Source: Elusimicrobiota bacterium
GTDB taxonomy: Bacteria > CG03 > SLGR01 > PWQF01
DNA: 8,333 nucleotides
Assembly (NCBI GenBank): GCA_003558145.1
Contig: PWMP01000078.1
Span: 1-8,333, forward strand
Reading direction: 5' to 3'
Shown here: positions 5,674 to 8,333 of the stretch, in pieces
Layout: each line of letters starts with the position of its first letter
Numbering within the stretch: position 1 is the stretch's first letter
Translations under genes and position numbers: made by a program
Notes under the pieces: model-generated
The model's input: the letters and a program-made list of their open reading frames with translations, nothing else
Database searches by the model: none
Told to the model about the DNA's origin: nothing

Positions 5674-6072
5674 ATGGCAAAAAAAACACAAATAAAGAAA
5701 AAAACGAAAAAGAAAAAAAGAAAAGTAAGCAAAGGTATAGTTTATATAAAGAGTACCTTTAATAATACGGTAGTATCGGTTACTGATATGGAAGGAAACG
5801 TTCTCACATGGGCGTCAGCCGGCACTTCCGGAATGAAAGGATCTAAGAAAGGTACGGCTTATGCCGGAGGACTTGCTGCCGAGCAGGCAGCGGCTAAAGC
5901 TATCAAGGAAAACGGACTCAGGGAAGTGGATGTTAAAATAAAAGGCCCCGGTTCTTCAAGAGAAACAGCCGTAAGGATCCTGGAAACGTCAGGGCTTAAA
6001 ATTAATTCACTGCAGGATATAACGCCGGTGCCGCACAACGGTTGCCGTTCACCGCGTCCCAGGAGGGTATAA
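5674..6072 (+). CDS. rpsK: 30S ribosomal protein S11
   Basis: S11 lies on the platform of the small subunit near the E site and mRNA exit. The 132-residue protein opens with a strongly lysine-rich arm (MAKKTQIKKKTKKKKRKV, 1-18), followed by GIVYIKSTFNNTVVSVTD (21-38), the central WASAGTSGMKGSKKGT (46-61) and AYAGGLAAEQAA (62-73). Next come KGPGSSRETAVRIL (90-103) and the invariant end with PVPHNGCRSPRPRRV (118-132). KGPGSSRET differs slightly from the common KGPGPGRES. The arm is encoded by A-rich AAA/AAG codons with several runs of six or more A, the sort of tract where slippage or slow elongation can occur, although the frame is intact. Only a weak GGAAAG precedes the ATG. The 3' end carries the ribosome binding site of rpsD. 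Confidence 0.97.
   Translation: MAKKTQIKKKTKKKKRKVSKGIVYIKSTFNNTVVSVTDMEGNVLTWASAGTSGMKGSKKGTAYAGGLAAEQAAAKAIKENGLREVDVKIKGPGSSRETAVRILETSGLKINSLQDITPVPHNGCRSPRPRRV
6061..6067 (+). promoter_or_regulatory. Shine-Dalgarno of rpsD
   Basis: AGGAGGG lies within the last codons of rpsK (encoding RRV), with a 9-base spacer to ATG 6077. It shows that rpsD is initiated on its own account even though only 4 bases separate the two genes. Confidence 0.82.
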
Positions 6073-6076
6073 GTTT

Positions 6077-6718
6077 ATGTGTGCAGTTTACAGAGGACCG
6101 GTTTGCAAATTATGCCGCAGGGAAGGAGAAAAACTTTTTCTTAAAGGGAAAAGATGCGCTACCGCAAAATGTGCGCTGGAGAAAAGAGAATATCCTCCCG
6201 GTCAGCACGGAAGCTCCGGCAGATACAGAAAATCAGGATACGGCTTACAGCTTAGGGAAAAACAGAAAGTCAAAAGAGCTGCCCAGATGACAGAGAAACA
6301 CATCAGAAAGTTTTTTGTAATTTCTGAAAAACAGCCGGGCCCTACTGGTGCCAACCTTCTCATTTTACTGGAAACGCGTCTTGACAATGTTCTGCGCCTG
6401 ATGGGTTTCAGTCTTTCCATAAAAGAATCCAGGCAGATTATAAACCACGGGCATGTTCACGTTAATTCGAAGACTTGTAATATTTCTTCCTATGTGGTTC
6501 GGACGGGAGATGTGATTTCTATTAAAGCCAAAAGCTCGGATATGGAATCGGTTAAAGATGCTATTGAAGAATCCGAAAAAATGCCGCAGCCCGAATGGTT
6601 CAAAGTCGATACTGCTGCCAGAAGCGGTGAAATTTTAAGAATTCCGACAAGAGAGGAGATTACTCTCTGCGGAGGAGATATAAGCGAAAACCTTATAGTT
6701 GAGCTATATAGTAAGTAA
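6077..6718 (+). CDS. rpsD: 30S ribosomal protein S4, zinc-binding form
   Basis: S4 nucleates assembly of the 5' domain of 16S rRNA and lines the mRNA entry path; in E. coli it also represses the alpha operon. The 213-residue protein has the zinc-ribbon N-terminus with Cys10, Cys13, Cys27 and Cys32 (PVCKLCRREGEKLFLKG, RCATAKCALE), so it is a C+ type. YPPGQHG is at 39-45. The S4 RNA-binding domain runs about 99-150: ETRLDNVLRLMGF, ESRQIINHGHVHVNSK and SYVVRTGDVISIK. The C-terminal REEI and the ending NLIVELYSK are typical. Residue 2 is Cys where ARYxGP is usual, leaving a fifth cysteine near the zinc site. ATG 6077 is backed by homology and by the AGGAGGG site. It is followed by the largest intergenic gap in the window, ahead of rpoA. 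Confidence 0.97.
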   Translation: MCAVYRGPVCKLCRREGEKLFLKGKRCATAKCALEKREYPPGQHGSSGRYRKSGYGLQLREKQKVKRAAQMTEKHIRKFFVISEKQPGPTGANLLILLETRLDNVLRLMGFSLSIKESRQIINHGHVHVNSKTCNISSYVVRTGDVISIKAKSSDMESVKDAIEESEKMPQPEWFKVDTAARSGEILRIPTREEITLCGGDISENLIVELYSK

Positions 6719-6750
6719 TTTACCGGTTAATAAGAAAAACAGGTAAAATT
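6717..6750 (+). other. Imperfect AT-rich inverted repeat between rpsD and rpoA
   Basis: AATTTACC (6717-6724) pairs with GGTAAAATT (6742-6750) with one bulged A, around a 17-base A-rich loop. It fills most of the 50-base gap and ends 4 bases before the rpoA ribosome binding site. The stem is weak and no U-run follows, so it is not a terminator. It may be chance in an AT-rich spacer. Nothing else stands out in this gap; no convincing -35/-10 pair is visible. Confidence 0.22.
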
Positions 6751-6754
6751 AAAA

Positions 6755-6762
6755 AGAGGAGG
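6755..6762 (+). promoter_or_regulatory. Shine-Dalgarno of rpoA
   Basis: AGAGGAGG ends 6 bases before ATG 6769. It is strong and well spaced, which fits high, independent initiation of rpoA after the 50-base gap. Confidence 0.88.
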
Positions 6763-6768
6763 ACTTCG

Positions 6769-7743
6769 ATGAAATTCAGGGATTTTCAACTTCCCACAAA
6801 GATAAAATGGCTGGAATTAAATGACAGTTACGGTAAACTCTCAGGTGAACCGTTTGAAAAAGGTTATGCCCACACGATAGGAAATTCTTTAAGAAGAATT
6901 CTTTTGTCCTCTTTAATGGGTTCGGTTATAACTTCCGTTAAAATAGAAGGGGTACCTCACGAGTATGCTTCCGTTGACGGAGTCAAGGAAGACGTTATGG
7001 AAATGATATTCAATCTTAAACAATTAAGATTTAAGGTTTTTACGGATGAACCGCAACTCATAACTATTGAAGCGTCGGGTGAAGGAGAACTGAAAGGATC
7101 TGATTTTAAGCTGACTGAATCGATGAAACTTATGAATCCCGATACTCACATAGCGACGCTTAGCGACAATTCGAATTTACATATTGAAGCTACAGTCGAA
7201 CAGGGACGGGGATACCGCCCTGTGACAGAAAAACAGCGGGAGCAGACCCAAGTAGACGAAATTCCGCTTGACGCGTCATTTTCTCCCATAAAAAAGGTTA
7301 ATTATGATGTTGATATTGCCCGTGTAGGGCAGGCAATGGATTATGACCGGCTCATACTTGAGGTATGGAGCGACGGAAGCGTCACTCCTCCGGTAGCAGT
7401 GGCCTATGCCTCTCAAATTCTGCAGCAGACAACTGAGGCTTTTGATGTACCGGAAATTAAGGTCGAATTAGGTGATACGGATGCTGTGCTGGAGGCAAAA
7501 AAGGAAAAAATACTTGAACTTCCGATTCAGGAATTAAAGTTAAGTACCAGACTGGAAAACCTTCTTGTCGGCGAAATCCAGATTAAAACAATAGGAGATT
7601 TACTTGCAAAGACCAGGGATGAAATCAGCGAGATACCCGGACTCGGAGATAAGTATTTGCAGGAACTGGATGAAAAAATGGATAAATTTAACACTGAAAG
7701 GGAAACTCAGCTGCAGCTTAAAGTTAAAGAGGAAGAAGAGTGA
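6769..7743 (+). CDS. rpoA: RNA polymerase alpha subunit
   Basis: The alpha dimer is the scaffold on which beta and beta' assemble, and its C-terminal domain binds UP elements and activators. The 324-residue length is normal. The N-terminal domain (about 1-228) shows the dimerisation stretch GYAHTIGNSLRRILLSS (32-48), followed by GSVITSVKIEGVPHEYASV. It also has VEQGRGYRPV (143-152) and DYDRLILEVWSDGSVTP (191-207). After a charged linker, the C-terminal domain (about 249-308) carries LSTRLENLL (258-266) and IPGLGDKYLQEL (289-300). Arg261, Asn264, Gly293, Lys295 and Glu299 sit where E. coli has Arg265, Asn268, Gly296, Lys298 and Glu302 for DNA contact; Ser299 of E. coli is Tyr296 here. The protein ends in an acidic KEEEE tail whose codons overlap the rplQ start (GTGA). 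Confidence 0.98.
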   Translation: MKFRDFQLPTKIKWLELNDSYGKLSGEPFEKGYAHTIGNSLRRILLSSLMGSVITSVKIEGVPHEYASVDGVKEDVMEMIFNLKQLRFKVFTDEPQLITIEASGEGELKGSDFKLTESMKLMNPDTHIATLSDNSNLHIEATVEQGRGYRPVTEKQREQTQVDEIPLDASFSPIKKVNYDVDIARVGQAMDYDRLILEVWSDGSVTPPVAVAYASQILQQTTEAFDVPEIKVELGDTDAVLEAKKEKILELPIQELKLSTRLENLLVGEIQIKTIGDLLAKTRDEISEIPGLGDKYLQELDEKMDKFNTERETQLQLKVKEEEE

Positions 7744-8057
7744 ATACAAAGCAAAAACATAATATAAGAAACTTATCCTACCAGCTTATACTCAATAAAA
7801 GAATAAATACTTCTGTTCCCAGGGCCAAGAAGGTAAAGAGCAGAGTTGAGCGTTTGATAAGCCGTGCCCGCAAGGACACTGTAAGCAGAAGAAGATATGC
7901 AGCAAGATACCTGCCCAAAGAGGGGGTCAGGATTCTGTTTACCGAACTTGGGCCGGTCAACGCCGATAGGCGGGGAGGATATACACGGCTGCTGCGTACT
8001 GAAACCAGAAAAGGTGACGGTCGTCAGCAGTGTATACTTGAAATAATAAATGTTTAA
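7740..8057 (+). CDS. rplQ: 50S ribosomal protein L17, GTG start, short N-terminus
   Basis: L17 is a large-subunit protein near the tunnel exit. The 105-residue product has the family core: IRNLSYQLILNKRINTSVPRAKKVK (9-33 in two stretches), RRYAARYLP and the signature ADRRGGYTRLLRT (75-87), ending CILEIINV. What is missing is the start: L17 normally opens MRHRKxGRKLGR ahead of the SSHRxAMLRNL segment, and here the protein begins MNTKQKHNIRNL, about 12 residues later. GTG 7740 overlaps the rpoA stop as GTGA. In this frame a TAA at 7725-7727 bars extension, and the four codons between it and the GTG (Arg-Gly-Arg-Arg) contain no start codon. So the short form appears real unless there is an unrecognised frameshift or an unusual start. 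Translation is presumably coupled to rpoA. The gene overlaps mreB by 8 bases. Confidence 0.93.
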   Translation: MNTKQKHNIRNLSYQLILNKRINTSVPRAKKVKSRVERLISRARKDTVSRRRYAARYLPKEGVRILFTELGPVNADRRGGYTRLLRTETRKGDGRQQCILEIINV

Positions 8058-8333
8058 TTTTTTATACGGACTGTTTTCAAACGATATGGGAATTGATCTT
8101 GGCACTGCCAATGTCCTTGTATATGTAAAAGGCAGGGGGATAGTTTTAAGAGAACCGTCTGTAGTTGCTACCAACCGTGATACAGGTGAGATAATGGCTG
8201 TAGGAATTGATGCTAAGCGTATGCTTGGAAGAACTCCTGCAAATATAACCGCAGTGCGGCCTTTACGTAACGGAGTTATAGCAGATTTTGATACCACCGA
8301 AAGGATGATAAGATATTTCATAAGAAAGGTACA
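8050..8333 (+). CDS. mreB: Rod-shape determining actin homologue MreB, 3' end cut by window
   Basis: MreB polymerises under the inner membrane and guides lateral cell-wall synthesis in rod-shaped bacteria. The 94 visible codons read MFNFLYGLFSNDMGIDLGTAN and on, a very close match to the family start. The first ten residues form the amphipathic, hydrophobic N-terminal membrane-binding segment. DLGTANVLVY (16-25) is the phosphate-1 motif of the actin fold. EPSVVATNRDTGEIMAVG, KRMLGRTPANI, AVRPLRNGVIADF and ERMIRYFIRKV follow as in MreB/Mbl proteins. The segment alone cannot separate MreB from close paralogues such as Mbl. The ATG lies 8 bases before the rplQ stop, with no Shine-Dalgarno, implying co-transcription and coupling to the alpha operon. 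More often mreB heads an mreBCD cluster away from ribosomal genes; whether mreC and mreD follow is beyond the window. Confidence 0.95.
   Translation, partial: MFNFLYGLFSNDMGIDLGTANVLVYVKGRGIVLREPSVVATNRDTGEIMAVGIDAKRMLGRTPANITAVRPLRNGVIADFDTTERMIRYFIRKV

Noticed and set aside
6042..6290. Open frame overlapping the rpsK-rpsD junction
   Set aside because: It is the alternate frame of rpsK and rpsD and shows no family resemblance.
6690..6768. Internal promoter before rpoA
   Set aside because: AT-rich hexamers exist (for example TATATA at 6705) but none has a properly spaced -35 partner.
7773..8321. 182-codon open frame on the minus strand across rplQ and mreB
   Set aside because: It spans two clearly recognisable + strand genes, has no ribosome binding site or family motif, and its length is explained by low stop frequency opposite the coding strand.
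1..8333. Mobile elements, CRISPR, tRNA or defence genes
   Set aside because: Every base is explained by a dense operon of recognised housekeeping genes; no direct-repeat array, transposase or tRNA-like sequence is visible on either strand.

Overview
This window is a continuous run of fifteen protein genes, all on the + strand. It is the distal part of the spc ribosomal-protein operon joined to the alpha operon, ending in the first part of a cell-shape gene. The order is rpsH (5' end cut), rplF, rplR, rpsE, rplO, secY, adk, map, infA, rpmJ, rpsM, rpsK, rpsD, rpoA, rplQ, mreB (3' end cut). The gene content and order are bacterial. The direct secY-adk-map-infA-rpmJ-rpsM-rpsK-rpsD-rpoA-rplQ linkage is common outside Proteobacteria. 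The sequence leans moderately AT-rich by eye. Absence of rpmD, fusion of spc and alpha clusters, a TTG start for map and mreB placed right after rplQ suggest a bacterium outside the best-studied phyla. Something in or near Elusimicrobiota/Omnitrophota is a guess I hold weakly; I cannot place it without a tree.

Layout. Bases 2-4152 (rpsH to adk) are packed extremely tightly: five successive junctions overlap as ATGA or TAATG with little or no Shine-Dalgarno sequence, which points to translational coupling. map starts at TTG only 6 bases after adk. infA starts inside the end of map. From rpmJ onward the style changes: rpmJ, rpsM, rpsD and rpoA each have a strong purine-rich ribosome binding site. 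The last two junctions (rpoA-rplQ as GTGA, rplQ-mreB as an 8-base overlap) return to coupling. The largest gap is 50 bases (6719-6768), so no stretch over 300 bases lacks a gene. I see no terminator, tRNA, mobile element, CRISPR array or convincing promoter.

How the genes work together. Ten genes encode ribosomal proteins of both subunits, infA encodes initiation factor IF-1, rpoA the RNA polymerase alpha subunit, secY the translocon channel, map the enzyme that removes the initiator methionine, and adk the enzyme that balances adenylate pools. MreB links this growth block to cell elongation.

What is unusual: no rpmD between rpsE and rplO; L18 and L17 both lack the usual basic N-terminal tail, and their starts overlap the 3' end of the preceding gene; L6 carries a glycine-rich C-terminal tail that overprints an arginine-rich stretch in the L18 frame; Adk has a GMMGAGKGT P-loop instead of the usual GxPGxGKGT; a perfect 7-bp hairpin sits at the 3' end of infA just ahead of the coupled-to-independent switch; and mreB is coupled to rplQ. 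I found no evidence for a new defence, mobile or metabolic system; this is a housekeeping locus with some lineage-specific features.
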